A stretch of DNA of 64,000 bases from an uncultured Bacillota bacterium. GTDB lineage: Bacteria > Bacillota > Clostridia > Lachnospirales > CAG-274. Every line of letters begins with the position of its first letter. Within the stretch, counting starts at the first letter, position 1. Below the pieces are notes generated by a model. The model ran no database searches. It was not told the origin of the DNA and saw nothing but the letters and a program-made list of their open reading frames with translations. The translations under genes were made by a program, and so were the position numbers. The DNA lies in NCBI GenBank assembly GCA_958426775.1, contig CATZZP010000014.1, forward strand, positions 1 through 64,000, written 5' to 3'. Shown here piece by piece: positions 26,460 to 35,271 of this stretch.

Positions 26460-26945
26460 ATGAGTAAGGCTGAAAATACAAATAACAAAACAACCATTGA
26501 CACCGTAAACAGTCTGTTTATTGAGGTCTTTAACGATATTGTCAAGGTGGAGCAGAATGCTCTCCGTTCCTACGGCTTTGAGGATATTACAACCACCGAG
26601 GCACATACCGTTGAGGCTATTGACCTTTACGGTGACAAAGCCATGTCCGTAGTTGCTTCCAAGCTGGGTATCACCGTAGGCACTCTGACAGTCAGCGTAA
26701 ACAACCTTGCAAAAAAAGGCTATGTTACACGCTCAAGGTCTGCAGAGGATAAGCGTAGGGTTATTCTCACCCTTACCCCCAAGGGCCATGAGCTTATTAA
26801 GGCTCACAGCAAGTTTCACAGGGAAATGGTTAAGTCTGCTGTTCTGGAGCTGACGGAAAACGAGGCGGAAATTTTTAAAGCCTCTCTTGCTAAGCTTAGC
26901 AAATTTTTTACGGAAAACAATAAAAAGCTATCGTCTGCCGACTGA
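26460..26945 (+). CDS. fabT: MarR-family fatty acid synthesis repressor (FabT-like)
   Basis: 161 residues, winged-helix MarR protein. The DNA-binding part runs about 55-110, with VASKLGITVGTLTVSVNNLAKKGYVTRSRSAEDKRR containing the recognition helix and wing. The start is ATG 26460, with AAAGGAGG 4-11 bases before it; an upstream in-frame ATG lacks a site. As first gene of the fab operon, preceded by its own candidate operator, it matches FabT, which represses fab genes together with acyl-ACP in streptococci. The ligand here is inferred. Confidence 0.88.
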   Translation: MSKAENTNNKTTIDTVNSLFIEVFNDIVKVEQNALRSYGFEDITTTEAHTVEAIDLYGDKAMSVVASKLGITVGTLTVSVNNLAKKGYVTRSRSAEDKRRVILTLTPKGHELIKAHSKFHREMVKSAVLELTENEAEIFKASLAKLSKFFTENNKKLSSAD

Positions 26946-26966
26946 TAGTTGTTTAAGGAGTTTATA

Positions 26967-27938
26967 ATGTTTAATACGGAATTTATTGCCTTTGAGAGCT
27001 TTGTGCCTCAAAGGGTGGTTACTAATGATGACCTTTCTAAGCTTGTGGAAACAAGCGATGAGTGGATTTCTACCCGTACGGGCATACGTGAAAGACGCAT
27101 ATCTGTCGGGGAAAATACCTCCGAGCTTTGCATAGGCACGGCTAAGGGTCTGCTTGAAAAAAGCTCTCTTTCACCTGAGGAGATTGATTTAATTATTGTG
27201 GCTACCATTACACCTGATTTTGCAACACCTAACACTGCCTGCCTTGTACAGGACGCAATAGGTGCGGTAAATGCCTTTGCCTTTGATATAAGTGCGGCTT
27301 GTTCAGGCTTTGTGTTTGCAGCAAGCATAGCCGACAAGTACATAAAGTCGGGTATGTGTAAAAAGGCTATGGTCATAGGTGCGGAAACTCTTTCAAAAAT
27401 AGTAAACTGGGAGGACAGGTCAACCTGTGTCCTTTTTGGGGACGGTGCAGGAGGTGTTATTATGTCCGCAGGAGAGCGTAACTGCTATATTGCCGAGGAT
27501 ATGCACTCTGACGGAAGCTTAGGCTTGCAGCTTACAGGGGGTGAAACCAAGGTGAGAAATGCTTTTACCTCTCAGCCTGAGGATGACAGCCCTTATCTTG
27601 CAATGGACGGACGTACCATATTTAACTTTGCAACCCGTAAGGTGCCTGCAAGCGTTAATCTTCTGCTTGAAAAAACGGGGCTTACCTCTGAGGATATTGA
27701 TTGGATAGTACCTCATCAGGCTAATTTCCGTATTGTTGAGGTAGTGGCTAAAAAGCTTAATATACCTATGGAAAAGTTTTATATGAATATAGCTCAGTAC
27801 GGCAATACATCCGCCGCATCAGTGCCTATTGCCCTTGCTCAGATGAGCAATGAGGGGCTTTTGAAAAAGGGACAAAAGGTGATTATCACGGGCTTCGGCG
27901 GCGGTCTGACCTGGGGCAGTGCCCTTATTGAAATTTAA
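26967..27938 (+). CDS. fabH: Beta-ketoacyl-ACP synthase III (FabH)
   Basis: 323 residues. It starts fatty acid synthesis by condensing acetyl-CoA (or branched acyl-CoA) with malonyl-ACP. The full catalytic triad is present: Cys112 in ISAACSGF, His250 in VPHQANFRI, Asn280 in YGNTSAAS. ATG 26967 has AAGGAG 8 bases upstream. It lies 21 bases after fabT. No acpP follows, although that is a common place for it in Firmicutes. Confidence 0.96.
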   Translation: MFNTEFIAFESFVPQRVVTNDDLSKLVETSDEWISTRTGIRERRISVGENTSELCIGTAKGLLEKSSLSPEEIDLIIVATITPDFATPNTACLVQDAIGAVNAFAFDISAACSGFVFAASIADKYIKSGMCKKAMVIGAETLSKIVNWEDRSTCVLFGDGAGGVIMSAGERNCYIAEDMHSDGSLGLQLTGGETKVRNAFTSQPEDDSPYLAMDGRTIFNFATRKVPASVNLLLEKTGLTSEDIDWIVPHQANFRIVEVVAKKLNIPMEKFYMNIAQYGNTSAASVPIALAQMSNEGLLKKGQKVIITGFGGGLTWGSALIEI

Positions 27939-27956
27939 TTAAAGCTGTGTTATAAT
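27928..27956 (+). promoter_or_regulatory. Candidate internal promoter before fabK
   Basis: TTGAAA (27928-27933), a 17-base spacer and TATAAT (27951-27956). The -35 overlaps the end of fabH. No FabT-type palindrome is seen here, so fabK onward could escape full repression. Confidence 0.6.
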
Positions 27957-28031
27957 ACAAGGATAAAGACAAAGTAAATTATTTTACGTATATAATTAAA
28001 ATAACTATGTTTCAGAAAGGTAATTGGTGAA

Positions 28032-28979
28032 ATGATGAAAACCAGATTATGTGAAATGCTGGGTATTAAGTACCCTATATTCCAGGGGGCTATGGCATGG
28101 ATTGCAGATGCAAGCCTTGCTGCTGCCGTATCAGAGGCAGGCGGTTTAGGTATTATTGCGGCAGGCAATGCACCTGCCGATGTTGTACGTGAGGAAATAA
28201 GAAAGTGCAGAGAGCTGACAGATAAGCCCTTTGGTGTAAACATTATGCTCTTATCTCCTTTTGTAGAGGAAATTGTGGATATGGTCTGTGAGGAGGGCAT
28301 TAAGGTCCTTACCACAGGTGCAGGTAACCCTGCTAAGTATATGGAAAAGTTTAAGGCAAACGGTATCAGCCTTATTCCCGTTGTACCCAGCGTAGCACAC
28401 GCTAAAAAGATGGAAAAAATCGGCTGTGACGCTGTTATTGCCGAGGGTATGGAAAGCGGCGGTCACATCGGTAAGCTTACAACCATGGCACTTGTTCCTC
28501 AGGTAGTTGACGCAGTATCAATCCCCGTACTTGCAGCAGGTGGTATTGCAGACGGCAGAGGTATGGCGGCAGGCTTTATGCTTGGTGCAGAGGGTGTACA
28601 GATTGGTACACGCTTTCTTGTGGCTAACGAGTGTACCGTGCATCAGAATTATAAAAACAAAATCCTTAAGGCTAAGGATTTGGATACAGTTGTAACAGGC
28701 AATATTACAGGTCACCCTGTAAGAGTTCTTAAAAATCAGCTTGCTAACAGCTTCCTTTCAGCCGAAAAGGAGGAAATGGGCAAGGAAACTCCCGACCTTG
28801 AGCGTTTTGACATGTTAGGCAGAGGGGCTCTCCATAAGTCCGTTAAGGAGGGCGATGTAGACCATGGCTCTGTTATGAGTGGTCAGATTGCAGGTATGGT
28901 TAAGAAGGAAGAAAGCTGTAAGGAAATCCTTGAGGATATTATGCAGGGCTTTAATGCACTTACAGGCGGTATTGAATAA
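28032..28979 (+). CDS. fabK: Enoyl-ACP reductase II (FabK)
   Basis: 315 residues, FMN-dependent enoyl-ACP reductase related to nitronate monooxygenase, catalysing the last step of each elongation cycle. Seen: YPIFQGAMAWIADASLAAAV at the N-terminus, AEGMESGGHIG in the flavin site, and AAGGIADGRGMAAGFMLGA with GTRFL in the phosphate-binding region. Position between fabH and fabD settles FabK over nitronate monooxygenase. Two ATG codons lie in tandem (28032, 28035). FabK enzymes are insensitive to triclosan, a known family property. Confidence 0.94.
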   Translation: MMKTRLCEMLGIKYPIFQGAMAWIADASLAAAVSEAGGLGIIAAGNAPADVVREEIRKCRELTDKPFGVNIMLLSPFVEEIVDMVCEEGIKVLTTGAGNPAKYMEKFKANGISLIPVVPSVAHAKKMEKIGCDAVIAEGMESGGHIGKLTTMALVPQVVDAVSIPVLAAGGIADGRGMAAGFMLGAEGVQIGTRFLVANECTVHQNYKNKILKAKDLDTVVTGNITGHPVRVLKNQLANSFLSAEKEEMGKETPDLERFDMLGRGALHKSVKEGDVDHGSVMSGQIAGMVKKEESCKEILEDIMQGFNALTGGIE

Positions 28980-28988
28980 GGAGATTAT

Positions 28989-29918
28989 ATGAAAACAGCA
29001 TTTATTTTCAGCGGTCAGGGTTCACAGTATGCCGGTATGGGCAAGGAGCTTTACGACAGCTTTGATTGTGTAAAAGAGGTTTTTGATAAGGCGGATAAGG
29101 CACTTGGCTTTAGTATAAGCCAAATCTGCTTTGGTGAGGACGAAAGACTTAATCAGACAGAGTATACACAGCCTGCACTTTTAACCATGAGTACGGCGGT
29201 TTCGGCTCTTATGAAGGAAAAAGGCTTAAAGTGCGACTATGCGGCAGGTCTTAGCTTAGGCGAATATTCTGCCCTTGTTGAGGCAGGTGTAATGGACTTT
29301 GAGGAGGCGGTTTGCCTTGTAAGAAAAAGAGGTCGCTATATGACAGAGGCTGTGCCTGCAGGTGAGGGTGCCATGTGTGCCGTTCTTAACCTTGAGGCAG
29401 AGAAAATTCAGCAGGCATGTGACAGTGTTAAGGAAACAGGCAGATGTATGATAGCTAACTACAACTGCCCCGGTCAGATTGTAATGGCAGGTGATAAGGC
29501 GGCTGTGGAAAAGGCGGCGGAAATAGTTACAGAGCTTGGTGCTAAACGTGCGGTTATGCTTAACGTAAGCGGTCCCTTCCATACCTCACTTTTAAAGCCT
29601 GCCTCAGATAAGCTTAATGAGGAGCTTAAATCAATTAATATTAAGGACTTTAATGTGCCTGTTATTACTAACCTTACTGCTGAGGTAATAGAGGATAAAA
29701 ATCAGGTAATTGATATACTTACAAAGCAGGTTATGAACCCTGTAAAGTGGGAACAATCTGTAAGAAAGCTTATTGACCTTGGAGTTGATACCTTTGTGGA
29801 GTTGGGACCGGGCAAAACCCTTGCCTCCTTTGTTAAAAAGGTAAGCAAGGAGGTTGTCGTATATAACGTAGAGGATATTAAAACTCTTGATAAAATTTGT
29901 GAAGGGCTGGGATTATAA
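28989..29918 (+). CDS. fabD: Malonyl-CoA:ACP transacylase (FabD)
   Basis: 309 residues. It transfers malonyl from CoA to acyl carrier protein. GQGSQYAGMG is at the N-terminus, nucleophile Ser89 is in GLSLGEYSAL, and the catalytic His is in SGPFHTSLL. It begins 9 bases after fabK with an AAGGAG site and ends 2 bases before fabG. Confidence 0.96.
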   Translation: MKTAFIFSGQGSQYAGMGKELYDSFDCVKEVFDKADKALGFSISQICFGEDERLNQTEYTQPALLTMSTAVSALMKEKGLKCDYAAGLSLGEYSALVEAGVMDFEEAVCLVRKRGRYMTEAVPAGEGAMCAVLNLEAEKIQQACDSVKETGRCMIANYNCPGQIVMAGDKAAVEKAAEIVTELGAKRAVMLNVSGPFHTSLLKPASDKLNEELKSINIKDFNVPVITNLTAEVIEDKNQVIDILTKQVMNPVKWEQSVRKLIDLGVDTFVELGPGKTLASFVKKVSKEVVVYNVEDIKTLDKICEGLGL

Positions 29919-29920
29919 TT

Positions 29921-30649
29921 ATGCTTAAAGATAAAACCGTTATAGTAACAGGCGGAGCTAAGGGTATAGGTAAGGCTGTTGCCCTTGCCTTTGCTAAGGA
30001 GGGGGCAAACGTAGTTGTAAACTATCGCTCCACAGCTCCCGACGATACCGTTAAGGCTATTGAGGCTGAGGGCGTAAGATGCCTTGCCGTTCAGGCTGAT
30101 GTAAGCAGCTTTGAGGAGTCAGAAAAGCTTGTTGAGGCGGCTAAGGAGGCCTTTGGCAGTGTTGATGTAGTAGTCAACAACGCAGGTATCACAAGGGATA
30201 CTCTCCTTATGCGTATGAGCGAGGAGGACTTTGACGCAGTTATAGATACTAACCTTAAGGGCTGCTTTAATATGGTAAAGCATGCAAGCAAGGTTATGCT
30301 TAAGCAAAAAAGCGGTACAATTATAAATATGAGCAGTGTAATCGGTCTTATAGGCAATGCAGGTCAGGCTAACTATGCGGCGGCTAAGGCGGGCATTATA
30401 GGCATTACAAAAAGTACCGCAAAGGAGCTTGCCGCAAGAGGCATTACCTGTAATGCCATAGCTCCCGGCTTTATTGAAACAGATATGACAGCTGTTTTAA
30501 GCGACAAAGTAAAAGAGGGCATACTTGCCAACATACCCCTTAAGAGAATGGGTAAGCCTGAGGAAATTGCAGAAACGGCAGTATTTCTTGCAAAGGCTAA
30601 ATATATTACAGGTCAGGTTATTACCGTTGACGGCGGTATGGTAATGTGA
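29921..30649 (+). CDS. fabG: 3-oxoacyl-ACP reductase (FabG)
   Basis: 242 residues, NADPH-dependent short-chain dehydrogenase. Cofactor motif GGAKGIGKAVALAF is near residue 11, NNAGITRD follows in the middle, and the catalytic set is Ser in NMSSVIG with YAAAKAG (YxxxK). The C-terminus VITVDGGMVM is typical. Spacing of 2 bases from fabD suggests coupling. Confidence 0.96.
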   Translation: MLKDKTVIVTGGAKGIGKAVALAFAKEGANVVVNYRSTAPDDTVKAIEAEGVRCLAVQADVSSFEESEKLVEAAKEAFGSVDVVVNNAGITRDTLLMRMSEEDFDAVIDTNLKGCFNMVKHASKVMLKQKSGTIINMSSVIGLIGNAGQANYAAAKAGIIGITKSTAKELAARGITCNAIAPGFIETDMTAVLSDKVKEGILANIPLKRMGKPEEIAETAVFLAKAKYITGQVITVDGGMVM

Positions 30650-30669
30650 TTAGGAGGTTTGTCTAAGTA

Positions 30670-31905
30670 ATGGAAAGACGTGTTGTTATAACAGGTATGG
30701 GTGCCGTAACACCTATAGGCAATAACATTAATGAATACTGGGAGGGTCTTAAAAACGGTAAATGCGGTATTGACCTTATTAAGGCATTTGATGCAACCGA
30801 GTGTAAGGCAAAGGTAGCAGGTGAGCTTAAGGACTTTGACCCAACTGCAGTAGTTGATAAAAAAGAGGTTAAGCGTATGGACAAATACAGTGTATACGCT
30901 ATGGTTGCCGCTGATGAGGCTGTTAAGTCAAGCGGTATTGATTTAGATAAAATTGACCATACACGCTTTGGTGTTATGATAGGCAGCGGTATCGGCGGTC
31001 TTTGTACCATTGAGGAGCAGGCTATCAAAATGCACGACAAGGGCGTAGGTAGAATAGGACCTATGTTTATTCCTATGGCTATCGGTAATATGGCGGCAGG
31101 CAATGTTGCTATAAGATATAATGCACAGGGTACTTGTATTGACGTGGTAACCGCTTGTGCTACATCTACAAACTGTATCGGCGAGGCTTACAGAAACATT
31201 AAGCACGGCTACAGCGACTATATCCTGGCAGGCGGTGCGGAGGCGTCGGTTTGCGAGCTTGGTATAGGCGGCTTTGCGGCTTTAAAGGCACTTTCTACAA
31301 GTGAAGACCCAAAGAGAGCCTCAACTCCTTTTGATAAGGAAAGAGGCGGCTTTGTAATGGGTGAGGGTTCAGGTGTATTATTTATGGAGAGCCTTGAAAG
31401 TGCTGAGGCAAGAGGTGCAAAAATCCTTGCCGAGGTAGTGGGCTACGGCTCAACCTGTGATGCACACCACATTACAGCACCTACCGTAGAGGGTCCTGCA
31501 AGAGCTATGGTAATGGCTATGGAAGAGGGCAATGTAGATAAAAAGGACGTTGACTATATTAATGCTCACGGTACAAGCACAGCCGTAAACGATGCTAACG
31601 AAACGGCGGCTATTAAGCTTGCCTTTGGTGAGGAAATTGCAAAGGGCATTAACATCAGCTCAACTAAGTCAATGACAGGTCACCTTTTAGGTGCAACAGG
31701 TGCAGTTGAGGCTATTGCCTGTATTCTTGCTATGGAAAACAGCTTTATTCCTCCTACAATCGGCTATCAGGTGCCTGATGAGGAGTGCGACTTAAACTAT
31801 ACGGTAAACACAGGTATTGAGAGAGAGGTTAAGTACGCTCTTTCAAATACCCTTGGCTTTGGCGGACATAATGCGGTTATCTGCTTTAAAAAATGGGAGG
31901 ACTGA
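30670..31905 (+). CDS. fabF: Beta-ketoacyl-ACP synthase II (FabF)
   Basis: 411 residues, the elongating condensing enzyme. Active-site Cys163 is in VTACATSTN, and His residues are in NAHGTSTAVND and SMTGHLLGATG, the C-H-H set that separates FabF/FabB from FabH. TAGGAGG is upstream. It is followed by fabZ after 3 bases, without the accB often found here. Confidence 0.96.
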   Translation: MERRVVITGMGAVTPIGNNINEYWEGLKNGKCGIDLIKAFDATECKAKVAGELKDFDPTAVVDKKEVKRMDKYSVYAMVAADEAVKSSGIDLDKIDHTRFGVMIGSGIGGLCTIEEQAIKMHDKGVGRIGPMFIPMAIGNMAAGNVAIRYNAQGTCIDVVTACATSTNCIGEAYRNIKHGYSDYILAGGAEASVCELGIGGFAALKALSTSEDPKRASTPFDKERGGFVMGEGSGVLFMESLESAEARGAKILAEVVGYGSTCDAHHITAPTVEGPARAMVMAMEEGNVDKKDVDYINAHGTSTAVNDANETAAIKLAFGEEIAKGINISSTKSMTGHLLGATGAVEAIACILAMENSFIPPTIGYQVPDEECDLNYTVNTGIEREVKYALSNTLGFGGHNAVICFKKWED

Positions 31906-31908
31906 TAA

Positions 31909-32331
31909 ATGCTTTACATTAATGATATAAAGGCAATTATTCCTCACAGGTATCCCTTTCTTTTAATTGACAGAGTAGAGGAGCTTGTAGAGGGTCAAAA
32001 AATTGTTGCCTATAAAAACCTTACTGCAAATGAGGAGTTTTTTAACGGACATTTTCCACAGGAGCCTGTTATGCCCGGTGTGCTTATTATTGAGGCTATG
32101 GCACAGGCAGGTGCAGTTGCCATTCTCTCTATGGAGGAATATAAGGGCAAAACTGCTTATTTCGGCGGTATTGACAAGGCTAAGTTCAGACAAAAGGTTG
32201 TACCCGGCGACACCTTAAGGCTTGAGGTTGAAATTATCAAGCTTAAAAAAATTGCAGGTATCGGCAAGGGTGTTGCCTATGTGGGAGATAAAAAGGTTGC
32301 GGAAGCAGAGCTTACCTTTATGTTAGGTTAA
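31909..32331 (+). CDS. fabZ: 3-hydroxyacyl-ACP dehydratase (FabZ)
   Basis: 140 residues, hot-dog fold dehydratase. Catalytic His48 is in NGHFPQEPVMPG and Glu62 in LIIEAMAQAG; PHRYPFLLIDRV at the N-terminus is characteristic. Tightly packed between fabF and accD. Confidence 0.96.
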   Translation: MLYINDIKAIIPHRYPFLLIDRVEELVEGQKIVAYKNLTANEEFFNGHFPQEPVMPGVLIIEAMAQAGAVAILSMEEYKGKTAYFGGIDKAKFRQKVVPGDTLRLEVEIIKLKKIAGIGKGVAYVGDKKVAEAELTFMLG

Positions 32332-32343
32332 GGAGAGGATATA

Positions 32344-33261
32344 ATGGATTTATTTAAAAAGAAATATGTTTCTCTTGACGGAAATAACGATAAAAAGGAA
32401 ACAGGCAATTTTTTAGGTAATCTTTTTTCTAAAAAGGAAGTCGAGCCTGAGCCTCAGCCTAAAAAGGAGGAGGAAATACCTCAGGGTCACGTAAAATGCC
32501 CTGACTGTGGCAGTATCTATGATAAAAAGGAGCTTGGCAAGCTAAAAATCTGCCCTAAGTGTGCAAGATATTACAGGCTTAACTGTAAGGAAAGAATAAG
32601 ACAGATTGCAGATAAGGACAGCTTTAAGGAGCTTGACGGAAATATGCAGGCTAAAAATCCTCTTAACTATCCCGGTTATGAGGAAAAAATTGCAGGTCTG
32701 CAGGAAAAGACAGGCTTAAAGGACGCTGTTATTACAGGTGAGTGTACAATAGGCGGCTTCCCTGCCGTTTTAGGTGTAATGGACAGTGGCTTTATGATGG
32801 GTTCTATGGGCTCTGTTGTAGGTGAAAAGATAACAAGAGCTTTTGAGTATGCTATTGAGCATAAGCTCCCTGTAGTGCTGTTCACCTGCTCGGGCGGTGC
32901 AAGAATGCAGGAGGGTATTGTTTCCCTTATGCAGATGGCTAAGGTATCTGCCGCTGTTGCAAGACATTCAGAGGCAGGTCTTTTATACCTTACCGTACTT
33001 ACAGACCCTACCACAGGCGGTGTAACTGCAAGCTTTGCTATGCTGGGTGATATTATTTTATCCGAGCCTAAGGCACTTATCGGCTTTGCAGGCAGACGTG
33101 TTATTGAGCAGACTATTAAGCAGAAGCTCCCTGACGAATTCCAAAAGGCGGAATTCTTACAGGAGCATGGCTTTGTGGATAAGATAGTAGACAGAGAGGC
33201 ACTGCCTTATACTATCAGGGATATACTTAAAATTCATTCAGGAAAGGGCGGTGAGGAATGA
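32344..33261 (+). CDS. accD: Acetyl-CoA carboxylase carboxyltransferase beta subunit (AccD)
   Basis: 305 residues. With AccA it forms the carboxyltransferase that makes malonyl-CoA. A zinc ribbon is at the N-terminus (Cys52, Cys55, Cys70, Cys73), after an unusual Lys/Glu/Pro-rich lead of about 48 residues. The crotonase-like core includes SGGARMQEGI and TDPTTGGV. ATGA overlap with accA implies coupled, equimolar translation. The biotin carrier (accB) and biotin carboxylase (accC) genes are not in this window. Confidence 0.95.
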   Translation: MDLFKKKYVSLDGNNDKKETGNFLGNLFSKKEVEPEPQPKKEEEIPQGHVKCPDCGSIYDKKELGKLKICPKCARYYRLNCKERIRQIADKDSFKELDGNMQAKNPLNYPGYEEKIAGLQEKTGLKDAVITGECTIGGFPAVLGVMDSGFMMGSMGSVVGEKITRAFEYAIEHKLPVVLFTCSGGARMQEGIVSLMQMAKVSAAVARHSEAGLLYLTVLTDPTTGGVTASFAMLGDIILSEPKALIGFAGRRVIEQTIKQKLPDEFQKAEFLQEHGFVDKIVDREALPYTIRDILKIHSGKGGEE

Positions 33262-34055
33262 TGCCTGCATATGACAAGGTAAAAATTGCACGTAAGGTGT
33301 CAAGACCTACTGCTAAGGACTATATAGAGCATATTTTTGAGGGCTTTATTGAGCTTCACGGCGACAGAGGCTTTAAGGACGATAATGCCATTATCGGCGG
33401 TCTTGCTTTCCTTGACAATATACCCGTAACCGTTATCGGTATACAAAAGGGTAAAAATATGGAGGAGAACATTGCCTGCAACTTCGGTCAGCCTCATCCT
33501 GAGGGCTACAGAAAGGCACTCCGCCTTATGAAGCAGGCTGAAAAGTTTAATCGCCCTATTATTAACTTTATCAACACCAGCGGTGCTTACTGCGGTATCG
33601 GTGCTGAGGAAAGAGGTCAGGGCGAGGCTATTGCAAAGAACCTTATGGAAATGGCGGTATTAAAGGTGCCTACAATCTCCATTATTATAGGTGAGGGCGG
33701 TAGCGGCGGTGCTCTTGCACTTGCAGTTACCGACAGAGTGTGGATGCTTGAAAACTCTGTTTACGCAGTTTTAAGCCCCGAGGGCTTTGCAAGTATACTC
33801 TGGAAAGATGCTAAAAGAGCTAAAGAGGCGGCTGACCTTATGAAGATTACCGCTGAGGACCTTTTAGAGCTTGGCGTTATAGAAAAGATAATTAAGGAGG
33901 TTGACGGTGGCTGTCAAAATGACTTCGGCTTTACCGCAAACCTTTTAAAGAGCAAGCTGGAGCTTGAAATCCCTGCTCTTATGCAAAAATCTACAGAGGA
34001 GCTTCTAAACGAACGCTACGACAGGTTCAGAAAGTTCGGCGAGTTTACGGAATAA
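33258..34055 (+). CDS. accA: Acetyl-CoA carboxylase carboxyltransferase alpha subunit (AccA)
   Basis: 265 residues, partner of AccD. It is short compared with E. coli AccA but normal for Clostridia. Visible: IELHGDRGFKDDNAI, the acyl-CoA site stretch INTSGAYCGIGAEERGQGEAI and IIGEGGSGGALAL. The start overlaps the accD stop (ATGA); a second ATG follows at once. It is the last gene of the fab operon, ending at a terminator. Confidence 0.95.
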   Translation: MMPAYDKVKIARKVSRPTAKDYIEHIFEGFIELHGDRGFKDDNAIIGGLAFLDNIPVTVIGIQKGKNMEENIACNFGQPHPEGYRKALRLMKQAEKFNRPIINFINTSGAYCGIGAEERGQGEAIAKNLMEMAVLKVPTISIIIGEGGSGGALALAVTDRVWMLENSVYAVLSPEGFASILWKDAKRAKEAADLMKITAEDLLELGVIEKIIKEVDGGCQNDFGFTANLLKSKLELEIPALMQKSTEELLNERYDRFRKFGEFTE

Positions 34056-34076
34056 GCAAATAATATAATGAAGTTT

Positions 34077-34106
34077 GACGGTACAAATGTTTGTGCCGTC
34101 TTTTAT
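34077..34106 (+). terminator. Terminator of the fab-acc operon
   Basis: GACGGTACAAA (34077-34087) pairs with TTTGTGCCGTC (34090-34100, one wobble) around a 2-base loop, then TTTTATTTTA. Confidence 0.85.
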
Positions 34107-34120
34107 TTTACAAAATGATA

Positions 34121-34149
34121 TTGCTATTATTCGAGATTTAGAATATAAT
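34121..34149 (+). promoter_or_regulatory. Promoter of the restriction-modification genes
   Basis: TTGCTA (34121-34126), a 17-base spacer and TATAAT (34144-34149), 36 bases before the chosen start of the methylase. Confidence 0.65.
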
Positions 34150-34185
34150 AATATATTATAAGTTTGGAAAGTGTGGAAGATGGCT

Positions 34186-35259
34186 ATGAATTATATTTCA
34201 GCAAGAGAGATAGCAGAAAAATGGGGAATTTCTCAACGTCGAGTGGCTGTTTTATGTGCAGAAAACAGAATAAAAAATGCACAAATGGTTGGTAATATGT
34301 GGATAATACCGGAAACAGCTCAAAAGCCTGATGATGCTCGCAGTACAAGATATATTAATAGAAATGTAGATACAAAAACCATAAAACCATTTCTTAAATG
34401 GGCAGGGGGTAAGAGTCAGCTTATAAAGGAAATTGCAGAGTATTATCCCTTTTCTACAGGTGTAACAAAATATGCAGAGCCGTTTGTAGGCGGAGGTGCC
34501 GTACTTTTTGATATTTTAGATAAATACGATTTAAAGGAAATTTACATAAGTGATATTAATAAAGAGCTGATTAATGCCTATGAGGTGGTAAAAAACAACG
34601 TAGATGAGCTGATTAATCAACTTACGGAAATGCAAAATACGTATATTGTTATGGGGGAAGAATGCAGAAGAAAATACTATCTGGCAAAAAGAGAGAGGTT
34701 TAACAGTCTAAAGCTAAAGGTAAATGAAATTGGTAATGCTGAGAAAGCGGCTTTAATGATTTTTCTAAATAAAACGTGTTTTAACGGACTTTACAGAGTT
34801 AATAAAAAGGGTTTGTTTAATGTACCTATTGGATCATACAAAAAGCCTTTGATTTGTGATGAGGTTAATCTGCTTGCCGTTTCTGAGAAATTAAGAAAAG
34901 TAGATATTGTGCATGGTAGTTATGAAACAGCAAGTGATTTTATAGATTGCAATACATTTGTTTATTGCGATCCCCCATACAGACCGATTACTGATACATC
35001 AAGCTTTACAGCTTATACTGAAAATTGCTTTAACGATGAGGAACAGATAAAATTGGCGGGATTTGTTGATTTAATGGACAAGCGAGGGGCAAAAATTGTC
35101 GTAAGCAATTCTGATCCTAAAAATTACGATCAAGAGGATAATTTTTTTGAAACACTTTATAAAAATTACAAGATTAAAAGAGTAGAAGCTTCACGTATGA
35201 TTAACTGTAAGGGTACAGCTCGCAGTAAGATAGGGGAGCTTATTATATCAAATTTTTAA
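34186..35259 (+). CDS. DpnM-like DNA adenine methylase with N-terminal HTH
   Basis: 357 residues. A MerR/excisionase-like helix-turn-helix (about 1-50: ISAREIAEKWGISQRRV) is fused to a class alpha (D12/Dam) N6-adenine methyltransferase. SAM motif FLKWAGGKSQL begins near residue 67 and catalytic DPPY is at 262-265. The expected target is the A of GATC, from similarity to Dam/DpnM and the DpnII-like neighbour. ATG 34186 is taken because GGAAG precedes it and the HTH begins there; GTG 34171 and ATG 34180 are alternatives. The HTH may let the enzyme control its own promoter. Codon use looks more AT-rich than in flanking genes. Confidence 0.9.
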   Translation: MNYISAREIAEKWGISQRRVAVLCAENRIKNAQMVGNMWIIPETAQKPDDARSTRYINRNVDTKTIKPFLKWAGGKSQLIKEIAEYYPFSTGVTKYAEPFVGGGAVLFDILDKYDLKEIYISDINKELINAYEVVKNNVDELINQLTEMQNTYIVMGEECRRKYYLAKRERFNSLKLKVNEIGNAEKAALMIFLNKTCFNGLYRVNKKGLFNVPIGSYKKPLICDEVNLLAVSEKLRKVDIVHGSYETASDFIDCNTFVYCDPPYRPITDTSSFTAYTENCFNDEEQIKLAGFVDLMDKRGAKIVVSNSDPKNYDQEDNFFETLYKNYKIKRVEASRMINCKGTARSKIGELIISNF

Positions 35260-35271
35260 GGGGATATTGAA

